Part shown: in pieces, positions 17,989 through 26,129 of the stretch
Numbering within the stretch: the stretch's first letter is position 1
Layout of the letters: every line of letters begins with the position of its first letter
Assembly (NCBI GenBank): GCA_023433505.1
Contig: JAEZCO010000058.1
Coordinates: 1-64,000, forward strand
DNA length: 64,000 bases
Reading direction: 5' to 3'
From: Bacillota bacterium
GTDB lineage: Bacteria > Bacillota > Clostridia > Acetivibrionales > DTU013
The notes under the pieces: generated by a model
What the model was told of the DNA's origin: nothing
The model's database searches: none
Seen by the model: only the letters and a program-made list of their open reading frames with translations
Translations under genes and position numbers: made by a program

Positions 17989-18483
17989 ATGTATACGGAA
18001 CAATATCGAAATCCTCCCACGATGAATTCCGCAGCTTATGCGAAAGTCTCAGGTGGGCCTGATTATCCTGGAATCACAGGAATCGTGACTTTCAGAAATG
18101 TGCCCGGCGGTACCGAGGTATGTGCAAATATTGCAGGCCTTCCTCCATATCAACCCGCAAAAGACGGAAAACAGCCTATAGGCCCCTTTGGCTTCCATTT
18201 GCACGAGCATGGCAACTGCACGGTGGGCAATCCCACAAATCCCTTTGAAGCTGCCGGAGGACACTGGAATCCGACAAACCAGCCGCATGGCAATCATGTA
18301 GGGGATTTCCCGGTTCTTTTCTCCAATAACGGTTTCGCAAGGATGTGCTTCTTTACGAATAAATTCACCGTAGAGGATGTCATAGGGAAAAGCGTGATGA
18401 TCCATGAAAATCCGGATGATTACAGGACGCCGCCTGCAGGGAATTCCGGAAAGCGCATCGCTTGCGGGGTAATTACGGTTTAG
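17989..18483 (+). CDS. Cu/Zn superoxide dismutase family protein
   Basis: 164 residues. The metal-binding pattern of Cu/Zn SOD is present: HLHEHG (Cu ligands), GGHWNP, HGNHVGDFP (Zn-site His and Asp), MIHENPDDY (last Cu His) and GKRIACGVI with the channel Arg. So it may be catalytically active, unlike some Bacillus YojM-type relatives that lost a copper ligand. No signal peptide is visible, which is unusual for this normally exported family. Preceded by the palindrome at 17947-17974. Confidence 0.88.
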   Translation: MYTEQYRNPPTMNSAAYAKVSGGPDYPGITGIVTFRNVPGGTEVCANIAGLPPYQPAKDGKQPIGPFGFHLHEHGNCTVGNPTNPFEAAGGHWNPTNQPHGNHVGDFPVLFSNNGFARMCFFTNKFTVEDVIGKSVMIHENPDDYRTPPAGNSGKRIACGVITV

Positions 18484-18570
18484 TTGTACAGAAAAGCTGT
18501 GATAATTACTTCTATTAATTAAAAAGCTGTCATAGATTTAAGCAGGATTAACAGGGACGGAAGAGATGTT

Positions 18571-19746
18571 TTGTTAAGGCGAATATCACTTTCTCTGATA
18601 ATAATGCTTATTATTGCTTGTGTGAGCACTTCCGGCATAACCGCCTCAGCCGATACAGCAGCGGCCAATGAAAAGGTCGGAATAATGCAGGATGTAGAAA
18701 AGATGACGCTGCAGCCGGTTCTACCTGTTCCTGAAACAACAGAAAAGGCGGAGCCTGTCAAACCTGATGCAGCTATTCCTGAATCAACCGGCATGGCGGA
18801 TAAGGCGGTTGAACCTGCAAAATCACAGGCTGTAAATGAAGACGTCATAAGTATTTCATTTGCAGGTGACTGCACTTTGGGTACGGATACGTCATTTTCT
18901 TATGACAATTCTTTTACCGACCGGTTTGTAAAGGAAGATTCCGACTATTCCTATTTTTTTCGAAATGTGAAGCCTATATTTGAAGCAGACGACCTGACGC
19001 TTGTAAATCTGGAAACTACGCTTACCAATGCAAAAAAGCCTGCTGTCAAGCAATTCAGGTTCAAAGGCGACCCTTCCTACGTAAACATATTAAAGGCCGG
19101 GGCGGTTGAAGCTGTGAACATCGCAAACAACCATATCCATGACTATCTTGCCGAAGGCTTTGAAGATACGGTGAAAGCTCTGGATGGAGGAGGAATACTT
19201 TATTCAGGGTGGGATAAAACTGCCTATCAAACTATCCGGGGAGTTACTGTTGCGATGATTGGCTATACCATCTGGGATACCGGCGTAAAGGCGAAAGTAT
19301 TGGAAAGTATTGAGGCTGCTGCGGAAAAGGCAGACATAATCATAGTTTCCTTCCACTGGGGGGAAGAAAGAGTAAACTATGCGTCAAAATACCAGAGAGA
19401 ACTGGCACATTTTTGCATTGATCATGGCGCTGATGCAGTTATAGGACACCATCCCCATGTAATACAGGGAATTGAGAGCTACAAAGAAAGATACATAGTG
19501 TACAGTCTCGGAAATTTCTGCTTTGGGGGCAATAGGAATCCTACAGACAAGGACTGCATCATTTTCCAGGATAAATTTTTTATTAAACAAGGGAAATTGG
19601 ATAGAACAGAGGCAGAAGTGATTCCGTGCAGTATATCGTCCGTCGGTTATATTAATAATTATCAGCCTGCCATTCTCTATGGTGAGGAAAAGGAAAGGGT
19701 GCTGCAGCGGGTAAAAAAATACAGTGAACCTTACAATCAGCCATAA
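18571..19746 (+). CDS. CapA family (PGA_cap metallophosphatase-like) exported protein
   Basis: 391 residues. A signal peptide (LRRISLSLIIMLIIACVSTSG) is followed by a Pro/Glu-rich linker, then a CapA domain from about residue 92: SFAGDCTLGTD, LVNLETTLT, NIANNHIHDY, SFHWGEERV, IGHHPHVIQGIE, YSLGNFCFGG. CapA-type proteins relate to poly-gamma-glutamate export and metallophosphoesterases; the actual substrate here is unknown and no capBC is seen. The start is TTG 18571, with GGAAGAG upstream. A second CapA protein is at 48378. Confidence 0.88.
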   Translation: MLRRISLSLIIMLIIACVSTSGITASADTAAANEKVGIMQDVEKMTLQPVLPVPETTEKAEPVKPDAAIPESTGMADKAVEPAKSQAVNEDVISISFAGDCTLGTDTSFSYDNSFTDRFVKEDSDYSYFFRNVKPIFEADDLTLVNLETTLTNAKKPAVKQFRFKGDPSYVNILKAGAVEAVNIANNHIHDYLAEGFEDTVKALDGGGILYSGWDKTAYQTIRGVTVAMIGYTIWDTGVKAKVLESIEAAAEKADIIIVSFHWGEERVNYASKYQRELAHFCIDHGADAVIGHHPHVIQGIESYKERYIVYSLGNFCFGGNRNPTDKDCIIFQDKFFIKQGKLDRTEAEVIPCSISSVGYINNYQPAILYGEEKERVLQRVKKYSEPYNQP

Positions 19747-19813
19747 TGTTATAAGAAAACTGCATGTGTTTAAAGGAGCGGAGGAACAAGAATGATTCCT
19801 GATAGAGAAGGAA

Positions 19814-19842
19814 AAGGGCGCACTCCAAAGAAGCACGCCCTT
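19814..19842. terminator. Bidirectional terminator between capA-like and apgM
   Basis: AAGGGCG (19814-19820) pairs with CGCCCTT (19836-19842) between two converging genes. A T-rich tract follows on the minus strand. Confidence 0.65.
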
Positions 19843-19860
19843 CATGTCAGTTATATAAAT

Positions 19861-21072
19861 CTAATCCTTGCCTAAAAACTTATCCATCAGCGTATGGCCT
19901 TTGTCTATATGGATTCCTGTGCTTTTTGCCTGGAATTCGTCATAGCCCGAGACCCCTGACTTCTTTTCACTGCTTTTTCTGTAGAGAATATAAGGGACCG
20001 GCTCGGAAGTGTGGGTCCGTAATGACAGCGGAGTAGGATGATCCGGCAGTACCAATACACTGTAATCATCAAATTGCTTCAAGCCTTCCAATACAGGGCC
20101 GACTACCTTGGAGTCAAGAAACTCTATGGATTTGACCTTGTTTTCTATCTCATACCGGTGTCCGCATTCATCCGGTGCTTCTACATGAACATAAACAAAG
20201 TCGGCGCCCTTTTCCAGCTCCTGAATTGCAGCCATGGCTTTACCTATAAAGTTGGTATGTATATTCCCCGTCGCACCCTCAACATCAACCGATCTAAGGC
20301 CGGCACATATCCCGATCCCCTTTATCAGGTCTACCGCTGATACTACAGAGCCTTTAATATTATACTTATCCTTGAATTCGGGAATTGCAGGTTTTTTCCC
20401 TTCGCCCCACAGCCATATGGAGTTTGCAGGCCTCAGGCCCCGTGCAATTCTCGCTTTGTTAACCGGATGATCCTTTAAAATGGCAAAACTTTTTTGCATC
20501 ATTTCATACAGCACTCCGGCCTGTTGGCCTGACGGAAGGTACTCTGTAATTTTTCTTTCCAGGATGTCGTGGGGAGGGGTAAGCTTGGAGCCGGCAGGGC
20601 CGTGATGCCATACCATACAATGCCTGTAGCTTATGCCTGGATGAAAGATAATTTCTTTGGTATTGAAATGCCTGTTTATTTCTTTTATCAGCTCGGCAGC
20701 TTCCTGTGAGGAAATCTCGTCGGAGCTGTAATCAATCATGGTCTTGTCATTATAATCTTCATCTTCGGATAAGGTGACAAGATTACACCGGAAGGCCAGG
20801 TCCGTTTCTGCAAGATCCACTCCCATACTCACTGCTTCCAAAGGAGAGCGTCCGGTATAATACTTTTTTGGGTCATAGCCCATAACGGAAAGATTTGCTG
20901 CATCGCTTCCGGGGGGTATTCCATCCGGGACTGTTTTTACCATCCCGACTTCGCCATTTCTGGCCAGATAATCAATATTCGGCTTTTCCGCACATTGCAG
21001 CGGTGTCCTGTTTCCAAGCTGCGGCATGGGGTAATCCGCCATTCCGTCTCCCAATATAACTACATATTTCAT
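19861..21072 (-). CDS. apgM: Cofactor-independent phosphoglycerate mutase, archaeal type
   Basis: 403 residues. Interconverts 3- and 2-phosphoglycerate. Alkaline-phosphatase-fold motifs: VVILGDGMADYP at the N-terminus with the metal Asp, PPGSDAANLSVMGYDP carrying the nucleophile Ser, YVHVEAPDECGH and LPDHPTPLSLRTH. ATG 21072 lies 8 nt after GAGG; the ATG at 21078 is too close. It is transcribed alone on the minus strand. Confidence 0.93.
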   Translation of the reverse strand: MKYVVILGDGMADYPMPQLGNRTPLQCAEKPNIDYLARNGEVGMVKTVPDGIPPGSDAANLSVMGYDPKKYYTGRSPLEAVSMGVDLAETDLAFRCNLVTLSEDEDYNDKTMIDYSSDEISSQEAAELIKEINRHFNTKEIIFHPGISYRHCMVWHHGPAGSKLTPPHDILERKITEYLPSGQQAGVLYEMMQKSFAILKDHPVNKARIARGLRPANSIWLWGEGKKPAIPEFKDKYNIKGSVVSAVDLIKGIGICAGLRSVDVEGATGNIHTNFIGKAMAAIQELEKGADFVYVHVEAPDECGHRYEIENKVKSIEFLDSKVVGPVLEGLKQFDDYSVLVLPDHPTPLSLRTHTSEPVPYILYRKSSEKKSGVSGYDEFQAKSTGIHIDKGHTLMDKFLGKD

Positions 21073-21248
21073 CGTCATAACCTCATTTATTTCGTCCGCA
21101 GCCCGTACAGGATGCAGTCATCAATATGTACTAACAAGTCAATCCTATTATAGCAGACTTCTAAAATCATGGAAAGACCGGTTTGCTTTTTTGCCTGAGG
21201 TTGTCTATAATAATGGGTATTATTATATAAAAATCAGGAGACATGGTA

Positions 21249-22109
21249 ATGAAAGACGGATTTGAGATCGTTGACGGTCATGTACATACTTTTTCTTCGG
21301 CTGAGGTTTCAAAAAAGATCATTGATTCCTTCAACAAGGCTTATAATATAGTGTTTGCCAATCCAGGCACGGGGACCCTCGAGGATGTATTGGAAAATAT
21401 GGCGGCGTCAGGTGTAGATTATACAATCATGGCAAATTTCGCACCCCCTGGAATTCTGCATAAAAACAATCTGTGGACCATTGAGGCTTCTCGGCTGCAT
21501 AAAAACCTCATTTCATTGGTCAGCTTTCATCCGGAGATGGAGGGGAGCCTGAGGAGCTTCCTCGAACACTATAGGAATGAAGGCGCAAAGGGGGTGAAGC
21601 TGCATCCCATGGCACAGGGCTTCAATCCTTTAAACGAGAGACTTGATGAAGTTTACAGGAGCTGCGGAGATATTGGCTTCCCCATAGTTTTTCACTGCGG
21701 AAGGGTTGCAAATGCCCGCTTGAATGAGTACTCCGACGCCAATATTCTTGAGGAGATCATCGCCGGGTATCCCGAAACAGCATTCGTATTAACTCATATG
21801 GCGGATGGAAATCAAGAAGATGTGGTACGGATAGCGAAAAGCTACCCCAATGTCTTCTTTGATACTTCCATTGTTATAACCGGCTATCCTCCATTGGTTG
21901 AAACCAATGAGCCAAGCTGGCTTGAAGATGATCAGGTTGTGGATGTGATCAATACCATTGGTGCGGATAGAGTACTTTTCGGCTCGGATTATCCCTGGGG
22001 CAGTCCCCTGCACGACATTGGCAGGATCATGGGGATGAAGCTCACCGACGTCCAGAAGCGGCTGATTTTCTCTCAAAACTCCATCCGGTTGTTCAAACTA
22101 GGAGATTGA
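21249..22109 (+). CDS. Amidohydrolase family protein
   Basis: 286 residues. A TIM-barrel metal-dependent hydrolase of the Amidohydro_2 group. The metal-binding motif DGHVHTF is near the N-terminus, with KLHPMAQGF, VFHCGR, LTHMADGN and FGSDYPWGSP further on. ATG 21249 has CAGGAG 8 nt upstream. The substrate cannot be read from the sequence, and neighbours give no pathway. Confidence 0.85.
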   Translation: MKDGFEIVDGHVHTFSSAEVSKKIIDSFNKAYNIVFANPGTGTLEDVLENMAASGVDYTIMANFAPPGILHKNNLWTIEASRLHKNLISLVSFHPEMEGSLRSFLEHYRNEGAKGVKLHPMAQGFNPLNERLDEVYRSCGDIGFPIVFHCGRVANARLNEYSDANILEEIIAGYPETAFVLTHMADGNQEDVVRIAKSYPNVFFDTSIVITGYPPLVETNEPSWLEDDQVVDVINTIGADRVLFGSDYPWGSPLHDIGRIMGMKLTDVQKRLIFSQNSIRLFKLGD

Positions 22110-22204
22110 GGAAATGATGTATTGAATATAATTCTTCCTGTATAATATAGACTATAACATAAAATGCTTGTAATATTTATATTGACCGAAGCCCGGAGGT
22201 TTCT

Positions 22205-23578
22205 ATGAACAGGATGAAGATTATCATTGCCGGTATTGTAATTTTTCTGCTGGCAGCAGGTGCAGCCATTTATATCGCAACCAATGCAAATAAGGGCGCG
22301 GGGGACTCAAAGGATATTCCTGCCCAGGGGACTAAAAGTACTCCGGAGGATTCCGGGCTCCAGGATAGTGACAGGACCGAGCCGGATACCTCATCCGTGG
22401 AAACGGAGCTTCAGCAAACTCCGGAACCCTTGAAAACGGAGGAAATAAAAGTAAGCAATAATTCACCGGAGTATGATTTGAAAATGACATTGACGGAAGA
22501 CGGTGAAAAAAAGAGCAGTTTAAGGCTGGAGTATTATTATGGAGGGACGGGCACGGTAAATACACTGGATAGTACGGTAATACCGGAAATCGATGAAATC
22601 TTTGAAAAACGGGCCGAAAAGGCTCCGGAAGATAAGAGCTACAGGGTAGAAAAGGCTTATTTAAACACAAAGCTTGCCAAAGTCTATTTTATTGTTAACG
22701 GAAATGGGAATGCGGGAGTGGTACAATCCGACATGTACGTTTTTTCCCTTGCAGACGCCAAGGCAAAAAAAGTTTTCTCAAACAGGGGAAAATACGGCGG
22801 AATGTTATTCAGCAAAGACTATAAATATCTTGCATACAGCTATAATGATTCTGAGGAAAGCAGCGTGCTGCAGGAGTCCTCACTGCTTGAAATTATCGAT
22901 TGCAGCAAAGATGATTTTATCGTTAAGAACAGCAGAATAAAGGATGATAAAAAAATAGGGTCCAATATGAAGCCTGAGTCGGTCTATGATTATAGTTTTA
23001 TCGCATGGGACTCCAACAATACGGTCAAGCTGAAACAGAAACCGGTTTTAGATGAGAAGGCCGCTGAGACGGATGTACTTTATGATATTTTGAAGAATCT
23101 TATTCTGGGCATGGATGGCATGGCAATCAATCCTGAAAAGAATGCAGGCGCCGGAAAATCCGAAAAGCCGCCTGCCGAAAGCGATGCACTGAAGGCATTG
23201 AAGGCTTTTTACACTTGTCTGGACTCCAAAAATGAGTATCAAAAGGCAATGGAGTTTTTGGATGAGACCTTCACTATTAAGCTTGCGATTTTTAAACAAT
23301 TCGGTATCAGCGAATTGAGCAAAAGCGATATCAGCGCGGAAGACGCGGACATTTACAGTGACATGCTGAGGGCCGCAAGCTTTGATATAATGGTGAGTGA
23401 AGAATCGAAAGACAAGATTGTCACAATAGCTTATTATCAAAATATGAAATTGAGTGAGGACAATTCAGTACGTCAGCCAATGTCCGCTCAAATTAAAAAG
23501 ACGGAAAAGGGCTGGAAAATTACATTGTTGCAGGATGCTGACGGCAGCAAGCCGCCCTTTGCTTCGACGCAACAATAA
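22205..23578 (+). CDS. Membrane-anchored protein of unknown function
   Basis: 457 residues. A single N-terminal membrane segment (IIIAGIVIFLLAAGAAIYIA) is followed by a Ser/Thr/Glu/Pro-rich linker and a large extracytoplasmic part, in which two regions are separated near the motif KPPAESDALKALKAFYTCL. The end (AQIKKTEKGWKITLLQDADG) resembles the last strands of NTF2-like or DUF4878-type domains. No catalytic motif seen. GGAGG precedes ATG 22205. 17 bp separate it from tcdA. Confidence 0.75.
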   Translation: MNRMKIIIAGIVIFLLAAGAAIYIATNANKGAGDSKDIPAQGTKSTPEDSGLQDSDRTEPDTSSVETELQQTPEPLKTEEIKVSNNSPEYDLKMTLTEDGEKKSSLRLEYYYGGTGTVNTLDSTVIPEIDEIFEKRAEKAPEDKSYRVEKAYLNTKLAKVYFIVNGNGNAGVVQSDMYVFSLADAKAKKVFSNRGKYGGMLFSKDYKYLAYSYNDSEESSVLQESSLLEIIDCSKDDFIVKNSRIKDDKKIGSNMKPESVYDYSFIAWDSNNTVKLKQKPVLDEKAAETDVLYDILKNLILGMDGMAINPEKNAGAGKSEKPPAESDALKALKAFYTCLDSKNEYQKAMEFLDETFTIKLAIFKQFGISELSKSDISAEDADIYSDMLRAASFDIMVSEESKDKIVTIAYYQNMKLSEDNSVRQPMSAQIKKTEKGWKITLLQDADGSKPPFASTQQ

Positions 23579-23595
23579 AAATTTTGGAGGTATAA

Positions 23596-24363
23596 ATGCT
23601 GCATGCATTTTCAAGAATGGAGCTGCTGGTGGGGCCGGAAGCAATGGATAAGCTGGCGCACAGCAGGGTAGCGGTTTTTGGCGTAGGCGGAGTAGGAAGC
23701 TATGTGGTGGAAGGCTTGGTAAGATCAGGCGTTGGCAGCTTTGTGCTGGTGGATGACGACTGTATCTGCCTTACAAATATCAACCGGCAGCTCCACGCAA
23801 CCATGAAAACCGTTGGAAAGCCCAAAGTAGAAGCGATGAGGGACAGAATACTTGAAATCAACCCCAAAGCAAAGGTGGAGGTCCATCAGGTTTTTTATTT
23901 GCCTGAAAATGCCGAAACCATAATGAATGGGACTTTTGACTATATTGTCGACGCCATTGATACCGTGACTGCAAAGATTGATTTAATTATACGGGCCAGA
24001 GAGAAAAACATACCCATTATCTCCAGTATGGGTACGGGAAACAAGTTCGATCCTACGCGCCTTGAGATCACAGATATAAGCAAGACCACCGTGGACCCCC
24101 TTGCAAGGGTGATGCGAAAGGAATTGAGAGACCGAGGAATTACCTCTTTAAAAGTGTTATTCTCCAGAGAGGAGCCTGCAAAAACGAAGGAAAGCGATCA
24201 GACCAGCTGCAAGGAAGGCTGTGTATGTCCCAAGGGGACTACGCGAAAGTGTACCATACGTCACCATATCCCGGGAAGCGTATCTTTTGTGCCTCCGGCA
24301 GGAGGGCTTATCATTGCCGGAGAGGTCGTTAAGGATCTGATAGGAGGCTTTGACCGTGTTTGA
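23596..24363 (+). CDS. tcdA: tRNA threonylcarbamoyladenosine dehydratase (TcdA/ThiF family)
   Basis: 255 residues. An E1-like ATP-binding protein that cyclises t6A at tRNA position 37. The nucleotide-binding GVGGVGSYVVEGLVRSGVG, DDDCICLTNINRQ and DAIDTVTAK match the YgdL/TcdA branch, as do SSMGTGNK and the C-terminal GSVSFVPPAGGLIIAGEV. A cysteine-rich insert (CKEGCVCPKG) sits before it. GGAGG precedes ATG 23596. It overlaps the next gene by 8 bp. Confidence 0.9.
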   Translation: MLHAFSRMELLVGPEAMDKLAHSRVAVFGVGGVGSYVVEGLVRSGVGSFVLVDDDCICLTNINRQLHATMKTVGKPKVEAMRDRILEINPKAKVEVHQVFYLPENAETIMNGTFDYIVDAIDTVTAKIDLIIRAREKNIPIISSMGTGNKFDPTRLEITDISKTTVDPLARVMRKELRDRGITSLKVLFSREEPAKTKESDQTSCKEGCVCPKGTTRKCTIRHHIPGSVSFVPPAGGLIIAGEVVKDLIGGFDRV

Positions 24364-25024
24364 CAAGCGCATAAGCATATTCACAGGCCATTTTGGAAGC
24401 GGAAAGACTGAAATAGCCGTAAATTACGCGGTTCAGTGGGCTGAAAGATATTCGAAAGTAGCAATCGTAGATTTTGATATTGTAAACCCGTTTTTTCGTA
24501 CCGCCGATGTGAGAAAAAATCTGGAGGACAGGGGAATCCGGGTGATGGCGCCGATTTATGCCAATACGAATGTGGACGTGCCGTCGCTGCCGCCTGAAAT
24601 CAACATGCTTTTTGAAAAAAAGGAGTACAGGGCGGTGTTTGACGTCGGAGGCGACGATCTGGGGGCGAAGGTACTCGCCAGATATAACGAAAGCATAGTG
24701 CAGGACGATTATGAAATGTATTTTGTTATCAATACAAGGAGGCCAATGACCTTTTCAGAAAAGGGCATAGAGGAGATGATATGGGAAATAGAAGCCAGCT
24801 CGAAGCTCAAGGTAACCAGGCTGGTAAACAATACCAATCTTCTCAGTGAGACTACAGCCGAAGATCTCATGGAAGGCACAGCGATGATTCACGAGGTGTC
24901 GAAAAAGCTCGGAATACCGGTAGGCTTTGCCAGCGGTTTCAGGGCGGTATTGGAAAGCTTTCCGGAGGAAGCAGGAGTACAAAGGCTTTATATGGATAAG
25001 TATATCAAACTTCCCTGGGAGTAG
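24356..25024 (+). CDS. P-loop ATPase, CobQ/ParA-like
   Basis: 222 residues from GTG 24356, which sits 8 nt after AGGAGG; TTG 24350 is too close to that ribosome site. The N-terminal FTGHFGSGKTEIAVNYA is a Walker A loop with a ParA-like ring, followed by VDFDIVNPFFR and DVGGDD. It belongs to the ATP-binding proteins annotated as nucleotide-binding CobQ/CobB/MinD/ParA domain; the role is unknown. Overlap with tcdA implies translational coupling. Confidence 0.8.
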   Translation: MFDKRISIFTGHFGSGKTEIAVNYAVQWAERYSKVAIVDFDIVNPFFRTADVRKNLEDRGIRVMAPIYANTNVDVPSLPPEINMLFEKKEYRAVFDVGGDDLGAKVLARYNESIVQDDYEMYFVINTRRPMTFSEKGIEEMIWEIEASSKLKVTRLVNNTNLLSETTAEDLMEGTAMIHEVSKKLGIPVGFASGFRAVLESFPEEAGVQRLYMDKYIKLPWE

Positions 25025-25117
25025 TATTCTCAAATCCAATTGAATAAAGATAATATAGAAGCAATTGGATGCAGTATTATTTTGTTTTGCGATGCGATGC
25101 ATTTGTTGGGGGATGGA

Positions 25118-25828
25118 ATGGTTAGAACATTTTTTTGGTACGCTTTGGGGTGGATGTTTTTGTTTTTGACCTATCCTGTTTTACTTGCAGTTAAAATTTT
25201 GGTGAAAACCGGACGGTTAAAACAAAGCGATGATCTGACAGATAGGTTTACCCGGTGGTTGGCCAGACAATTGTTTTACATCACGGGTTCAGCAATTTGC
25301 GTTAGCGGGCAGGAAAACGTTCCCGGGGATGAGCCGGTATTGTTTGTAAGCAACCACCAAAGCCATATGGACAGCGTCATCATTCATGGATTTATTTGCA
25401 AGCCCAAAGGGTTTGTTTCTATCATAGAAGTACTGAAGGTACCGGTAATAAGGACCTGGATGAGGTTTATGAAGTGTGTTTTTCTGGATAGAAGCAATAT
25501 ACGGCAGTCGCTGGGATGCCTGGAGCAGTGTGTAGAGATATTGAAGCAGGGGCATTCTATGGTGATTTTTCCTGAAGGTAAGCTGAATGAAGGCGGACCG
25601 GTAGCTGAATTCAAAAAAGGCTGCCTGAAGGTGGCACAAAAGGCCGGAGTGGCGATTGTACCCGTCACTCTCAGAAATTCGTATACGGTTATGAATAAGA
25701 ACGGTTCCAGGATAAAGGCTGCGGCTGTCGAATGTATTATTTCCGGCCCTGTTCATGTAAAAGATGCCGGAAATTCAGAAAAGGAATTGATGAACACGGT
25801 CCGGGAGATTATCGTCAGTAAGCTGTGA
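25118..25828 (+). CDS. Lysophospholipid acyltransferase, PlsC family
   Basis: 236 residues from ATG 25118 (GGGGGATGGA upstream). A membrane anchor at the N-terminus is followed by the acyltransferase motifs VSNHQSHMDS (the NHxxxxD catalytic block), FLDR and VIFPEGKLNEGG. It should acylate lysophosphatidate or a related lipid. The longer in-frame reading from 25040 lacks a ribosome site. Followed by a decayed palindrome that may terminate it. Confidence 0.85.
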   Translation: MVRTFFWYALGWMFLFLTYPVLLAVKILVKTGRLKQSDDLTDRFTRWLARQLFYITGSAICVSGQENVPGDEPVLFVSNHQSHMDSVIIHGFICKPKGFVSIIEVLKVPVIRTWMRFMKCVFLDRSNIRQSLGCLEQCVEILKQGHSMVIFPEGKLNEGGPVAEFKKGCLKVAQKAGVAIVPVTLRNSYTVMNKNGSRIKAAAVECIISGPVHVKDAGNSEKELMNTVREIIVSKL

Positions 25829-25849
25829 AGTGAGAAAGCTTATAGGATT

Positions 25850-25880
25850 GTCATTGCAAGTGAAGCATGGCAATTTTTTT
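25850..25880 (+). terminator. Decayed dispersed repeat acting as terminator
   Basis: TTGTCATTGC...GCATGGCAATTTTTTTT: an internal ATTGC/GCAAT stem followed by eight T. It is a degenerate member of the TCATTGCGAG family whose palindrome here ends in a T run after the acyltransferase gene. Confidence 0.55.
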
Positions 25881-25947
25881 TGTGGAATAAAAAATCAAGA
25901 GTAGATAATTTATATAGTAATCTTATTGAAAAGGAGCAATTGTTGTG

Positions 25948-25995
25948 ATGGATTCAAAATCATTGGAGAGACAATTGCGTAGGTTAAAATTGTAA
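25948..25995 (+). other. 15-codon ORF upstream of cas3
   Basis: AAAAGGAGC lies 13 nt before ATG 25948, which opens a 15-residue basic peptide (MDSKSLERQLRRLKL) ending in TAA. It may be a leader peptide, a gene remnant, or chance. The rest of 25881-26129 is AT-rich with no recognised site. Confidence 0.3.
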
Positions 25996-26129
25996 AAAAC
26001 AGATAAAGAAAATATATGAATCCATAGGGCCCAATATTTGCATGTGAAAAAATAATATGATATAGTTTAAAATAAAGAACAAATAATGTATTAAAACCTA
26101 AAATATAGTCGATTTGGAAGGTGTTTTAA

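Noticed and set aside
26035..26129. Possible second target of the crRNA-like RNA upstream of cas3 (AAATAATGTATTAAAA)
   Set aside because: Only about 10 of 16 positions agree, and the agreement is at the seed-distal end. In AT-rich DNA this is expected by chance.
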